This document shows, in pieces, positions 8,343-16,736 of a DNA stretch of 64,000 nt. The position numbers and the translations under genes are program-made. The DNA is from Enterococcus dongliensis (GTDB lineage: Bacteria > Bacillota > Bacilli > Lactobacillales > Enterococcaceae), in assembly GCF_005405225.1 (NCBI RefSeq), contig NZ_BJDQ01000010.1:1-64000 (forward strand), given 5' to 3'. A model generated the notes under the pieces. That model was given only the letters and a program-made list of their open reading frames with translations. It did no database searches and was not told the DNA's origin. How positions within the stretch are numbered: the stretch's first letter is position 1; each line of letters starts with the position of its first letter.

Positions 8343-9983
8343 ATGAACAACGATTATGTAGACAGTAAGCAACGAAAATTTTTGATCATCAAACGGTTAC
8401 TGAATCAAGAACATTTAAGTTACCAACAATTATCAGAAGAATACTATGTCTCTCGCAGTAGCATTGCCAACGATATTTCTTATACCAAAAATTTATTTTC
8501 TAAAGAAGATTTAGCATTAACTTTTGATAATTCTGGGACCTTTTTTGAAGGTACGGAGGTTCAAATACAAAGGATTATGAAACGGATCGTTCTCAACCAG
8601 CTGAACAATGGAATGCCTGTCTCTCTTTTTATCAGCGAAGAATTGATGGAAAAAGTTTCCCTAGGTTTTTATAAAGCATTAAATGAAAAGCAAATTGAGA
8701 TTCCAGAGAGTTATGTACAAAATATCGTTGTTTCTATCGTGTTGATTATTCAACGAGCAAGAGAAAATTATTTTATTCAACTAGATGGAACAAATCAATA
8801 TGGTAAATTTTTCTTAGAATTTGACAAATATCCTTTAGTTTATGGCCTATTAAATGAGTTACAGGAAAAAGATATTTATCATTTTTCTCAAGATGAGATT
8901 CAGTATTTGACCTACTTGATTGTGGGAAGCGGACTGCGTTTTTTTATGAAAGATAAGGCAATCCCTTTCGCTTTTCGTGGAAAAGTTCGCTTTTTGATTC
9001 AAAAAGTTAGTGAAGGACTACAAACAGATCTGACTCAAGATGGGCGTCTAGAAGAAGATCTTGTTGTTCATCTGTATCAATTAATTTTACGCTTGGAAGC
9101 ACAATCTTCAGTAGTTAATCCACTGATTGAAGAAATCAAGCAAACGTATCCAGCACTTTATGGAGTAGTATGGTTCGCACTAGCAGACTTTTGTAAGCCA
9201 TATCAAATTGCTTTATCTGATGATGAAGTAGGCTTTGTGAGCATTCACTTTCAAGCGGCTGTAGAGCGTGTGAAAAAAATGCATAAGATTCTTTTTGTTT
9301 GTCCAAATGGTATTGGCACCAGTTCTTTTATTTCCGCAAAGATTCGTAGAATTCTGCCAGATGTGAATAGTATTGAAACAGCCACAATTTCAACTTTGAA
9401 AGAAATGGATCTTTCAGATGTTGATTTTATCATTTCAACTGTCGAAGTGCCTGATATTGAGAAAACCGTTGTTCAAATTAGTCCAATGGTGACAGTTAAA
9501 GATATGAAACGAATCATGAATCATTATATTGATTTGATTATTGCACGAGAACAAAAGAAGCTGCCGAAATCGGAAATGGCTAATGAAACTAAAAATTTTA
9601 TTGCCAAAAATATTTTATTTCAAAATTTTTCAACCAAAGAAGCTACACTTAAATTTTTACTCGATCAACAGACCTTTTTAAATGAGGAGTTGCGAGAACA
9701 GTTTGAGTCATCTGTTTGGGAACGTGAGAGATTGCAGTCAACTTATTTAGACAATGGTTTTGCTATTCCCCATGGTTCTCCTGAATTCGTTGAAGAAACA
9801 ACAATAACTATCTTGATTTTAGATAAGCCAATTAATTGGGGAAATCAAAAAGTCGATATTATCGTTTTATTGATGATTAAAGAAGAAGATACCCGAAAGG
9901 TTGAATCTGTGATGGAATTAGTCATGCAAGGTATTGAAGATAAAAACTGGTTTATATCAAAAATGATGGAGGTCAGAGAATGA
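8343..9983 (+). CDS. PRD-containing PTS regulator (BglG/MtlR type) with EIIB and EIIA domains
   Basis: About 546 residues, the likely activator of the ascorbate-family PTS that follows. Domains: N-terminal HTH (about 1-45, with YYVSRSSIANDI), two PRDs (about 110-320), an EIIB-like domain with a cysteine in LFVCPNGIGTSSF, and a C-terminal EIIA-type domain with the intact AIPHG phosphohistidine motif. PRD2 keeps its histidine (DDEVGFVSIHF), unlike the regulator at 770. I chose ATG 8343 because GAGGGTGAGG lies just upstream; the frame is open to 8286. The stop overlaps the next start (ATGA). Architecture is secure, the inducer unknown. Confidence 0.9.
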   Translation: MNNDYVDSKQRKFLIIKRLLNQEHLSYQQLSEEYYVSRSSIANDISYTKNLFSKEDLALTFDNSGTFFEGTEVQIQRIMKRIVLNQLNNGMPVSLFISEELMEKVSLGFYKALNEKQIEIPESYVQNIVVSIVLIIQRARENYFIQLDGTNQYGKFFLEFDKYPLVYGLLNELQEKDIYHFSQDEIQYLTYLIVGSGLRFFMKDKAIPFAFRGKVRFLIQKVSEGLQTDLTQDGRLEEDLVVHLYQLILRLEAQSSVVNPLIEEIKQTYPALYGVVWFALADFCKPYQIALSDDEVGFVSIHFQAAVERVKKMHKILFVCPNGIGTSSFISAKIRRILPDVNSIETATISTLKEMDLSDVDFIISTVEVPDIEKTVVQISPMVTVKDMKRIMNHYIDLIIAREQKKLPKSEMANETKNFIAKNILFQNFSTKEATLKFLLDQQTFLNEELREQFESSVWERERLQSTYLDNGFAIPHGSPEFVEETTITILILDKPINWGNQKVDIIVLLMIKEEDTRKVESVMELVMQGIEDKNWFISKMMEVRE

Positions 9984-10420
9984 GTACAATATTACCGAAA
10001 AATCAAATTCAAGTCATTGAAACACTAAATAACTGGCGAGAAGCAGTCAAGCTTGCTAGTGAGCCGCTGTTAAAGCAAAAATTGATCACTCAAGATTATA
10101 TCCAAGCAATGATTGATAGTGTGGAAGAATATGGTCCGTATATGGTAATCGCTGATTATTTTGCTTTGCTGCATGCACGTCCTGGAGAGGGAGTCAATCA
10201 ACAAAGCATGAGCTTGTTAGTAGTAAAAGAACCTATAGATATGAAGGCTAAACCGGTGAAGATTTTTTTAGTATTAGCAGCTAAAGATAATCAGAGCCAT
10301 TTAGATAGTTTACAAAGTATTATGGATGTTTTTATGGATACTCAGAAATATGAAACAATTTTGGAAGGAAACAAAGATAAGATTACGAGATTATTCAATG
10401 AAGGAGGAGAAAAAAAATGA
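9980..10420 (+). CDS. PTS ascorbate-family EIIA (UlaC-like)
   Basis: A 146-residue EIIA of the mannitol/fructose fold, closest in look to UlaC/SgaA. The phosphohistidine sits in DYFALLHARPGEGV, the HARP pattern used by this group. It overlaps the regulator stop by 4 bases and the IIB start by 4 bases, so translation of the three is coupled. It donates phosphate to the EIIB at 10417. Ascorbate is the textbook substrate of the family, but no ascorbate-catabolic genes are nearby, so the substrate should be treated as unknown. Confidence 0.9.
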   Translation: MSTILPKNQIQVIETLNNWREAVKLASEPLLKQKLITQDYIQAMIDSVEEYGPYMVIADYFALLHARPGEGVNQQSMSLLVVKEPIDMKAKPVKIFLVLAAKDNQSHLDSLQSIMDVFMDTQKYETILEGNKDKITRLFNEGGEKK

Positions 10421-10698
10421 AAATTTTAGCAGTATGTGGATTTGGTGTAGGCAGCTCAATGGTATTAAAAATGACAATTGATAAGGTAGTGAAGGAATTA
10501 GGTTTAAAAGCTACAGTAGAAAATACAGATCTTTCTACAGCTAAAGCAACATCAGCAGATGTCTATTTTACAAGTAATGAACTATTATCGGAATTGAAAT
10601 CATCGGTAAAAGCACCTGTATACTCAATAAAAAAATATATGGATGTTGCAGAAGTACGATCACAAATGGAGCAGTATTTGAACGAAAGAAAGGGGTAG
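10417..10698 (+). CDS. PTS ascorbate-family EIIB (UlaB-like)
   Basis: A 93-residue EIIB with the phosphorylated cysteine at C7 in ILAVCGFGVGSSMVL, the typical UlaB/SgaB loop. It starts inside the stop codon of the IIA gene behind GGAGGAG, and ends 4 bases before the EIIC. It passes phosphate from the EIIA to the substrate bound by the EIIC. Assignment to the family is secure by motif, length and position. Confidence 0.92.
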   Translation: MKILAVCGFGVGSSMVLKMTIDKVVKELGLKATVENTDLSTAKATSADVYFTSNELLSELKSSVKAPVYSIKKYMDVAEVRSQMEQYLNERKG

Positions 10699-10702
10699 GA
10701 AA

Positions 10703-11953
10703 ATGAGTTTTATTACGGATCATATTCTAAAAAATCCACCGGTGTTACTAGGATTGATTGCTATGATTGGGTTGGTTATCCAACGAAAATCGATTTCTGA
10801 AATCATAAAAGGTTCCATGACTGCAGCTTTTGGAATGGTTATTTTGACTGCAGGTGTCAACATGTTAGTGGGAACTATTGCACCGATAAATGTAGCAGTC
10901 CAAACACAATTGGGTGTAAAAGTTGCAGAAGGTCTTTCAGATGTGACTTTTACTGCTGAATATGGTGGGACAGTCGGATTGGCAATGTTTTTGGGATTGA
11001 TTTTACATCTGTTGATTGCCCGTTTTACACCGATTAAAACAATTTTTTTAACTGGACATATGCTTTGGTGGTTTCCGTTTGTGTTAGTTGCTGGAGGCGT
11101 AGAGGCTGGTTTGAAAGGAACAATGTTAATCGTTGTGAGTGCAGTTTTATCAGCCATTTACTGGTCAGTAATGCCGTGGATTATGCGTAAGTATGTTTGG
11201 GATGCAACGGGAGATGATTCTTTTTTAATCGGACACCCAACCGGCATTTTGTCTTTGATTTCAGGTTTTGTTGCTAAGCGAGTTGGAAATAAAGAAAAAT
11301 CAACAGAGGACTTGAATATCCCAGAAAGCCTATCGTTTTTTAGAGAGATCTCAATCACCGGCGGTTTGGTTATGTTCTTGATGAATCTCGTAGTAGGAAT
11401 GATTGCACCTGTTTTGATTCCAACTGATGGAAATTTAGTGATGTTTGCGATTGAAGCTGGATTGAATTTTGGTGCTGGATTACTAATCATGCTTTATGGT
11501 GTTCGTTTGTTAATTAATCAAATTATTCCAGCTTTCCAAGGAATCGCTGAAAAAATCGTTCCTGGCGCAAAACCAGCTTTTGATGTACCCATTTTATTTA
11601 ATTACCGTCCTAATGCTGTGATTATTGGATTTATCGTTGCAATGATCACATCGACACTATTGGTTATCGTAGTAAATAGTTTCAATTTATTTGGGATTTT
11701 GATTGTTCCATTAGTCATTACTAGCTTTTTTGAATGTGGCGGAGCTGCAGTCATCGGTGAAGGACAAGGTGGACTTCGTGGTGCAATTATTGGAACAATT
11801 GTTGCATCTGTTGTAATGGTTCTTTTAGTGGGCGTCTCAGCAGTTATGTTTAGTACAACGATCCAAAATTGGCTCTTGATTTTTGGTGGAAATGATCTTT
11901 CATTGTGGGGGATGGTTGGAAAACTAATAGGTAGTCTGTTTGGAGGGTTTTAA
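10703..11953 (+). CDS. PTS ascorbate-family EIIC (UlaA/SgaT-like)
   Basis: A 416-residue integral membrane permease of the UlaA/SgaT family, with roughly 10-11 hydrophobic segments and the glycine-rich GGAAVIGEGQGGLRGAIIG region near 345. The characterised UlaA is about 465 residues, so this is somewhat short but not truncated at either end: the start follows AGGGGTAGG and the stop abuts the next start. It works with the EIIA/EIIB at 9980 and 10417. No UlaD/E/F or UlaG homologues accompany it; the partner gene is a SIS-domain protein instead, so a sugar or amino sugar other than ascorbate is plausible. Confidence 0.9.
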   Translation: MSFITDHILKNPPVLLGLIAMIGLVIQRKSISEIIKGSMTAAFGMVILTAGVNMLVGTIAPINVAVQTQLGVKVAEGLSDVTFTAEYGGTVGLAMFLGLILHLLIARFTPIKTIFLTGHMLWWFPFVLVAGGVEAGLKGTMLIVVSAVLSAIYWSVMPWIMRKYVWDATGDDSFLIGHPTGILSLISGFVAKRVGNKEKSTEDLNIPESLSFFREISITGGLVMFLMNLVVGMIAPVLIPTDGNLVMFAIEAGLNFGAGLLIMLYGVRLLINQIIPAFQGIAEKIVPGAKPAFDVPILFNYRPNAVIIGFIVAMITSTLLVIVVNSFNLFGILIVPLVITSFFECGGAAVIGEGQGGLRGAIIGTIVASVVMVLLVGVSAVMFSTTIQNWLLIFGGNDLSLWGMVGKLIGSLFGGF

Positions 11954-12691
11954 ATGTTTCAATATTTTGATAGAATACGGGAGATTTTGAAAGAAGTTGA
12001 ATCATCAGAAGCAGAGTCAATCGAACAAGCAGTGACACTGCTGACAGATGCTAATTTAAATAAACAAGGTATCTATATTTTCGGAGCAAGTCATGCAGGG
12101 ATCTTAGCTGAAGAATTGTATTATCGTGCTGGTGGAATGATGACAATCAACGCCATTTTTGGTCGGGAATTGATGTTGGATCAATCCCCAATAACGGTAA
12201 CTAGCAAAATGGAACGATTAGAAGGTTATGGGACGACGTTGGCTTCAACAATCCCCTTTAAAAGAAATGATATATTGATACTTCATTCTGTATCGGGCAG
12301 AAATCCAGTAACGATTGATCTAGCATTAGCCGCAAAAAATCAGGGGGTAAAAATTATTGCCTTAACAAACGTAGAATATTCAAAACAAGTATCTAGTCGA
12401 CATTCTTCCGGGAAACGTTTATTTGAAGTAGCAGATATTGTTTTGGATAATCATGGAGATACAGGGGATGGTTGTTGTTCCATCGAAGGAATTGAGCAAA
12501 AGGTCGGACCAAGCTCAACCGTTGTCGGTGCAACGATTTTAAATACAATCATTGTCGAAGTTACACGAAAATTAGTTGAACATGGGATTGAGTATCCACC
12601 AATTTTTTATTCAGCAAATCTTGATGGTGGGGATCAGTTAAACCAAGAACTATTTAAAAAATATGAAGAGGTTATTCATTATAGTCTATAA
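11954..12691 (+). CDS. SIS-domain sugar-phosphate isomerase-like protein
   Basis: A 245-residue cytoplasmic SIS-domain protein. SIS domains bind phosphosugars in isomerases, deaminases and regulators. The fold signature is visible in IYIFGASHAGILAEEL (about 37-52) and ILILHSVSGRNPVTIDLA (about 108-125), with ANGVKIIALTN-like sequence after it (NQGVKIIALTN). There is no HTH, so it is not an RpiR regulator. Its ATG directly follows the EIIC stop, so it is certainly in the operon and most likely handles the phosphorylated product of this PTS. It belongs to the group annotated only as sugar isomerase domain-containing; the reaction is unknown. Confidence 0.85.
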   Translation: MFQYFDRIREILKEVESSEAESIEQAVTLLTDANLNKQGIYIFGASHAGILAEELYYRAGGMMTINAIFGRELMLDQSPITVTSKMERLEGYGTTLASTIPFKRNDILILHSVSGRNPVTIDLALAAKNQGVKIIALTNVEYSKQVSSRHSSGKRLFEVADIVLDNHGDTGDGCCSIEGIEQKVGPSSTVVGATILNTIIVEVTRKLVEHGIEYPPIFYSANLDGGDQLNQELFKKYEEVIHYSL

Positions 12692-12698
12692 GGTAAAA

Positions 12699-12742
12699 AT
12701 AGAGAAGTAAGCCAATACTAATGGCCTACTTCTCTATTTTTT
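12699..12742. terminator. Bidirectional terminator between convergent genes
   Basis: AGAGAAGTAAGCC (12701-12713) pairs with GGCCTACTTCTCT (12723-12735) with one mismatch. T-rich sequence follows on the plus strand and A-rich sequence precedes it, so it can serve both the SIS gene and the minus-strand small gene at 12726, whose last codons lie inside the stem. Confidence 0.8.
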
Positions 12743-12905
12743 CGTTCCATTTTTTTGGACTCCAGATATTTCCTTCAAGGGCAATTTGCAAACTTTCATT
12801 GTCATCTTCTAATTGTTCGATGTACTTGAGAGTTTCGGTTACAATGAACTGATATTTTTCATCTGAAATGGTAGCTAATTGTTCTTCTAACCAAGTATTT
12901 CGCAT
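12726..12905 (-). CDS. Small acidic hypothetical protein (59 residues)
   Basis: A minus-strand frame of 59 residues: starts MRNTWLEEQLATISDEKYQF, continues with a helix rich in Glu/Asp and ends SPKKWNEKIEK. A good GAGGTG ribosome binding site lies 6 bases before the ATG, and the stop is inside the shared terminator. It has ordinary coding composition, no membrane segment and looks helical. I do not recognise a family. It faces the small gene at 12980 divergently, with promoters presumably in the 74 bases between them. Confidence 0.65.
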   Translation of the reverse strand: MRNTWLEEQLATISDEKYQFIVTETLKYIEQLEDDNESLQIALEGNIWSPKKWNEKIEK

Positions 12906-12979
12906 TTACTTCACCTCAAAAGCAGTGTAGCATAGAATTAGTTGGCAATTAGTGTAAGATGCTTGGGAGGAAATGTACA

Positions 12980-13147
12980 ATGGAAGTGAATGAAAGCGTT
13001 ATTTTGGAGGCGCAGAAGGAATTAGCAGCAGTGAAAAATGAATTGCAACGATTGGAGCAGTTAAAATTTTCTAGTGAATTGAAAGATCAGCGGATAGAAT
13101 CTTTGCGACAAGAGATTCAACAAGTGGAAGGATTTTTGAAACTGTAA
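12980..13147 (+). CDS. Small coiled-coil hypothetical protein (55 residues)
   Basis: A 55-residue protein, MEVNESVILEAQKELAAV at the start, almost entirely a predicted coiled coil with regular leucines and many Glu/Lys/Gln. GGGAGG at 12964-12969 lies about 10 bases before the ATG at 12980, which is why I prefer it to the upstream in-frame ATG at 12959. No family is recognised. Similar short coiled-coil proteins are common and poorly characterised in lactic acid bacteria. It stands alone between divergent and downstream small genes. Confidence 0.6.
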   Translation: MEVNESVILEAQKELAAVKNELQRLEQLKFSSELKDQRIESLRQEIQQVEGFLKL

Positions 13148-13233
13148 GCAGATTCTTAGCCTTCTTATTTTCTCGATGGTAGAATAATTTTAGAAGTAAT
13201 TTTCGCTTATTTTATCAAACAGGAGGTTCTTTT

Positions 13234-13419
13234 ATGACAAATAATGATGAATTAAAAGGTAAAGTGAACGAAGCAAAAGGAAAAATCGCGGATGATGAAT
13301 CGACTGAATTAAAAGGAAAGATTCAACAAGGTGTCGGCAAAGCAAAGGATAAGGCCAAAGAAACAGCAGATGACGTTGCCGGAAAGATCAATAAAAAAAT
13401 CGATAAAGAGAGAGAATAA
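13234..13419 (+). CDS. CsbD-like stress protein
   Basis: A 61-residue, highly charged, lysine-rich protein with the CsbD pattern: ELKGKVNEAKGKIADDESTE followed by a second LKGKIQQGVGKAKDKAKE repeat. CsbD proteins are general-stress proteins of unknown mechanism (SigmaB-dependent in Bacillus). AGGAGG precedes the ATG and a clear terminator follows, so it is monocistronic. No SigmaB-type promoter can be called here. The family call is secure. Confidence 0.88.
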   Translation: MTNNDELKGKVNEAKGKIADDESTELKGKIQQGVGKAKDKAKETADDVAGKINKKIDKERE

Positions 13420-13426
13420 TCTTTTA

Positions 13427-13451
13427 GACCTGCAGCCGCAGGTCTTTTTTC
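13427..13451 (+). terminator. Terminator after the CsbD-like gene
   Basis: GACCTGC and GCAGGTC pair perfectly around AGCC, followed by TTTTTT. Confidence 0.85.
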
Positions 13452-13520
13452 TTGAATCTGCTGAAAGAACGTCTAGGTTGCATTATAATAGAAGTAAATA
13501 AGTGAAGGAAGTGACTAGTT

Positions 13521-14117
13521 GTGCGTATTTTAGTTGTTGGTGGTAAAGGAACGATCGGTCAAGCTGTGGTGGAAAAATTACACGAACACGAACTGATTAT
13601 TGCTGGCCGAACTAGTGGTGATGTTCAAGTTGATTTAACATCAGTGAGTAGCATTGAAATGATGTTTAAAAAAGTAGGCTATGTAGATGCAATCGTCAAT
13701 GCTTCAGGAACTGCTAAAATTCAGTTAGTTGAAAAAATGACTCCAGAAGATAACTTAGTAGCAGTCCAAAGCAAATTACTAGGACAGATCAACCTAGCAT
13801 TGATTGGGCAAAAATACTTACATCGAGGTGGCAGCATTACTTTGACTACAGGTATTATGAAAGACGACCCAATCCCTGGCGGTGCGTCTGCAGCGATGGC
13901 AAATGGAGGAGTATCTGCTTTTGTAAAATCAGCAGCAATCGATTTCACCCAAGGGATTCGGATTAATTGTGTCAGCCCAAATGTTCTCATAGAATCTTAT
14001 GAAAAACACAAAGATTCATTCAAAGGATTTGTACCAGTACCAGCAGAACGTGTAGCAATGGCTTATGTCAAAAGTATCGAAGGGAAACAAACAGGACAAG
14101 AATATCAAGTCTATTAA
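13521..14117 (+). CDS. Short-chain dehydrogenase-like protein with atypical active site
   Basis: A 198-residue Rossmann-fold protein of the SDR superfamily. The dinucleotide-binding motif is GGKGTIGQAV (about 7-16), and VDAIVNASGTAKI carries the NASG motif. In the catalytic region TTGIMKDDPIPGGASAAMAN, the position of the usual YxxxK is occupied by small residues (ANGGVSAFVKS), so the canonical Tyr-Lys pair is not visible. The start is GTG at 13521 behind GAAGGAAGTG. It is short for a classical SDR (about 250). It may be a reductase with a changed mechanism or a non-catalytic binding protein. Family confident, activity doubtful. Confidence 0.75.
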   Translation: MRILVVGGKGTIGQAVVEKLHEHELIIAGRTSGDVQVDLTSVSSIEMMFKKVGYVDAIVNASGTAKIQLVEKMTPEDNLVAVQSKLLGQINLALIGQKYLHRGGSITLTTGIMKDDPIPGGASAAMANGGVSAFVKSAAIDFTQGIRINCVSPNVLIESYEKHKDSFKGFVPVPAERVAMAYVKSIEGKQTGQEYQVY

Positions 14118-14181
14118 AAAGCCTATCTGAAAAACTAACCACGTGCTATAAAACTAGTCAGTGATTGAATGGTGAATATAC

Positions 14182-14223
14182 TAGGAAAAACAGGATCGAG
14201 ATATTTATTGATCCTGTTTTCCT
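14182..14223. terminator. Long hairpin, likely terminator after the SDR gene
   Basis: TAGGAAAAACAGGATC pairs with GATCCTGTTTTCCTA around an AT-rich loop. The T run is inside the second arm, so it can act on either strand. Confidence 0.6.
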
Positions 14224-14401
14224 ATGTTTGAGCTCTCTAATGTAAACTACCACCATGATAGTTATCAATAAATACAGTTGTATTAATAAACAGAATCGTT
14301 TATACCTGCTATAAGTAAGCAATAAAATAAGGGAAAGCACTATTGAAATCAATTATTTTGAGAGAAACGCTTAAGAATGATTGAATTTTTTTGATTTCTA
14401 G

Positions 14402-14429
14402 TTATAGTATATACTATAAAGTATATACC
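14402..14429 (+). promoter_or_regulatory. Tandem operator of the GntR regulator (site 1)
   Basis: TTATAGTATATACTATAA at 14402-14419 is a perfect 18-base palindrome containing AGTATATACT (14406-14415). A second copy, AGTATATACC (14420-14429), starts exactly 14 bases later. The same pair with the same 14-base period occurs at 16737-16760 before the PTS operon. The location upstream of the GntR gene suggests autoregulation. Confidence 0.7.
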
Positions 14430-14532
14430 GAAATAAGTTATATAAAAATTAATCTAGTAAATTGATCTAAGAATCAGTATAGTGAATTTGAAGATCATTT
14501 GATAATCAGAATAAAATAATTAAGGAGCGAAT

Positions 14533-15264
14533 ATGAAAGAAAAGAAAACGACAAAAGCGAAGTTTGATCAAGTATCAGCCGAAATCGAGAAGCGAATCCA
14601 TGAAGGAATCTACGTAAGCGCACAAAAATTACCTTCTGAATATGATTTAGCAAAAGAGTTTGACTGCAGTCGTTTAACCATTCGTAAAGCCATTGATGAT
14701 TTAATCAAAAAAAATATTTTAGTAAAGCATCGCGGCAAAGGAAGCTACGTGATGACACAGCCGAAAATTCAAAGTGGACGGTCAGGGCTGCAAGGATTTA
14801 CTGAGGCAGCGAAGGCTTACGGAAAAACAAGCAGTACTGAAGTTATCTCATTTAAAAAAATTAATGAACCGGCAGATGAAATAATAAATGCTTTGCAATT
14901 AGAGGAAGATACTCCAATTTATGAGTTGGTTCGTCGGCGAATTTTAGACAATGAACCAATGACAGTCGAAAAAATTTATTTGTCTGAATATTATGTAAAG
15001 GGATTGACTAAAGAAGATTTTATCGGTTCTTTATTTCAATTACTAGAAGAAAAGACAGAGATTGCTTATTCACATCAAGAAGTAGAGGCTATTTTAGTAA
15101 AACCAGAACTTTCAAAGCTTCTGGATGTTCCAATGGGAGATCCATTACTACAAGTTCATTCTGTTACCTATGCGTTAGATGCAACTCCGATTTTCTATGA
15201 TATTTCATACTACCGCTCGGATCGTTATGTATTTAAAACAACACTGACACGTTATAATCATTAA
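14533..15264 (+). CDS. GntR/HutC-family repressor with UTRA domain
   Basis: A 243-residue one-component regulator. The N-terminal winged HTH (about 10-72) has the GntR signature LPSEYDLAKEFDCSRLTIRKAI and wing KHRGKGSYV. The C-terminal UTRA effector domain starts at about 85 (SGLQGFTEAAKAYGK) and usually binds a sugar phosphate or small metabolite. TTAAGGAGCG precedes the ATG. It heads a unit with an M20 peptidase, and likely also controls the operon at 16816, because matching AGTATATAC tandem sites lie before both. The inducer is probably an intermediate of the glycosylasparaginase-PTS pathway. Family secure; target set inferred from the operators. Confidence 0.9.
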   Translation: MKEKKTTKAKFDQVSAEIEKRIHEGIYVSAQKLPSEYDLAKEFDCSRLTIRKAIDDLIKKNILVKHRGKGSYVMTQPKIQSGRSGLQGFTEAAKAYGKTSSTEVISFKKINEPADEIINALQLEEDTPIYELVRRRILDNEPMTVEKIYLSEYYVKGLTKEDFIGSLFQLLEEKTEIAYSHQEVEAILVKPELSKLLDVPMGDPLLQVHSVTYALDATPIFYDISYYRSDRYVFKTTLTRYNH

Positions 15265-15325
15265 AATATCTATAGACAAAATGCTTCTCAAAAAATTACA
15301 TAAATAGAAATTAGGAGGCTTTCTC

Positions 15326-16627
15326 ATGTCAATTGATTTTAGGAAAGTGATCGAAGAAAATAAAGAACAATTTTATCAAGATCTTGATAAAGTAATGCAA
15401 ATAGAGAGTGTCAAAGGACAGCCAGTTGAACACGCTCCGTTTGGAAAAGGTCCTAAAGAAGCGTTAGATGCCGTGTTGGCATTGGCTCAGAAATATGGGT
15501 TTAAAACAGCGATAGTAAATGATGCGGTTGGTTATGCGCAATGGGGCAATGAGGAAGATTATATTGGCGTAGTGGGTCATTTGGACGTTGTACCTGCTGG
15601 CGAGGGCTGGTCTTTTCCTCCCTTTAAATTAAGCAAAAAAGGGCAACGTTTTTATGGACGAGGAATTTTGGATAATAAGGGGCCGATTCTGTCTTGCTTA
15701 TTTGGATTGAAATTATTAAAAGAGTTAAACTTACCGACAAAAAAGACGATTCGGATTATTTTTGGAACAGATGAAGAAAATGGCAGTTCTGATATTCCGT
15801 TATATTTGAGTGAAGAAAAAGCGCCTCGTTTTGGGTTCACACCAGATTGTAAATATCCGGTAGTCTATGGTGAACGAGGAATTGTTAATTATGAAATTCT
15901 AACAACCATTCCTGAAATTGAATCAAATAGTTTGAGTGAATTTATTGGTGATCAAGCACGAGATCACGTTCCAGACGAACTATCAGTGACAATCAATGGA
16001 GAAAAAGTCCACGTTGTTGGCAAACGAGCTCCTTCTAATGCCCCTGAACTTGGTGAAAATGCGATTACCTTATTAGCAGAAAAACTGATTCAAGAGAAAT
16101 TGGTCGTAGGGAAACTAGATGAGTATTTTTCTTGGGTTGTACGGAGTTTGGCAAAAAAACATCACGGTGAAGGATTAGGCATCGCTTTTTCAGATACAGA
16201 CAGTGGAAAATTGATGATTACTCCGTATCAATTAATAAAAAAAGGTCATCAATTAGCTCTTTCGGTAGCTATTCGTTATCCAGTATCAGTAACTGAATCA
16301 GAAGTGACAGAAGTATTAGAAAAGCATCTACCTCCCCAAAGTCAGTTAAAAGTTGTTCGTCGGATTGAAAGCAGCCATTTTCCTAAGGATGATTCCAATG
16401 TACAATTATTAGCCAAAGTTTATGAAGATGTAACAGATTTGGATGGCACACCAGTAACGACTACAGGAGCTACTTATGCGCGTTTTGTACCAAATATTGT
16501 TGCATTTGGTCCATCATTTCCTGGTCAAAAAGGAATTGCTCATAACAAAGATGAATATATGGATGAAGAAGATTTATTATTAAACATGGAAATTTATATG
16601 CGAGGAATGTTGAAATTAATTGAATGA
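15326..16627 (+). CDS. M20 family dipeptidase (PepV-like)
   Basis: A 433-residue di-zinc peptidase of the M20 family, close in layout to PepV. Metal and catalytic residues are visible: GHLDVVPAGEGW, RGILDNKGP, the EE of GTDEENGSSD, the aspartate of FTPDCKYP and the late histidine of GIAHNKDEYM. A lid domain occupies the middle. TAGGAGG precedes the ATG, 61 bases after the GntR stop, so the two are likely cotranscribed. Shared regulation with a glycosylasparaginase-PTS operon suggests a role in trimming asparagine-containing or glycosylated dipeptides; that is inference. A second, longer PepV is at 32484. Confidence 0.88.
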   Translation: MSIDFRKVIEENKEQFYQDLDKVMQIESVKGQPVEHAPFGKGPKEALDAVLALAQKYGFKTAIVNDAVGYAQWGNEEDYIGVVGHLDVVPAGEGWSFPPFKLSKKGQRFYGRGILDNKGPILSCLFGLKLLKELNLPTKKTIRIIFGTDEENGSSDIPLYLSEEKAPRFGFTPDCKYPVVYGERGIVNYEILTTIPEIESNSLSEFIGDQARDHVPDELSVTINGEKVHVVGKRAPSNAPELGENAITLLAEKLIQEKLVVGKLDEYFSWVVRSLAKKHHGEGLGIAFSDTDSGKLMITPYQLIKKGHQLALSVAIRYPVSVTESEVTEVLEKHLPPQSQLKVVRRIESSHFPKDDSNVQLLAKVYEDVTDLDGTPVTTTGATYARFVPNIVAFGPSFPGQKGIAHNKDEYMDEEDLLLNMEIYMRGMLKLIE

Positions 16628-16636
16628 TTGAACAAG

Positions 16637-16668
16637 AAGGCTTAGCAATAATATGCTAGGTCTTTTTC
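16637..16668 (+). terminator. Weak terminator after the M20 peptidase gene
   Basis: AGGCTTAGCA and TGCTAGGTCT form an imperfect stem over AATAATA, followed by TTTTTCG. It ends the GntR-peptidase transcript. Confidence 0.55.
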
Positions 16669-16736
16669 GTAGTTTTTTTCGCATTTCTTTTTTATATTCA
16701 TGAGTCATTAAAAAAAGATAAAAAATTTTTTGATTT

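Larger units (their letters stand above)
14118..14532. other. Intergenic region before the GntR gene: hairpin and operators
   Basis: About 415 bases without a convincing gene. It holds a long hairpin at 14182-14223 and tandem AGTATATAC repeats at 14402-14429. A minus-strand open frame over 14158-14352 has no credible ribosome binding site and crosses the hairpin, so I do not call it. Confidence 0.5.

Noticed and set aside
10720-11157. Minus-strand ORF opposite the UlaA-like EIIC
   Set aside because: Antisense shadow; no ribosome binding site and no recognisable protein features.
14158-14352. Minus-strand 64-codon hydrophobic ORF
   Set aside because: No ribosome binding site, runs through a strong hairpin, and the hydrophobicity follows from AT-rich DNA.
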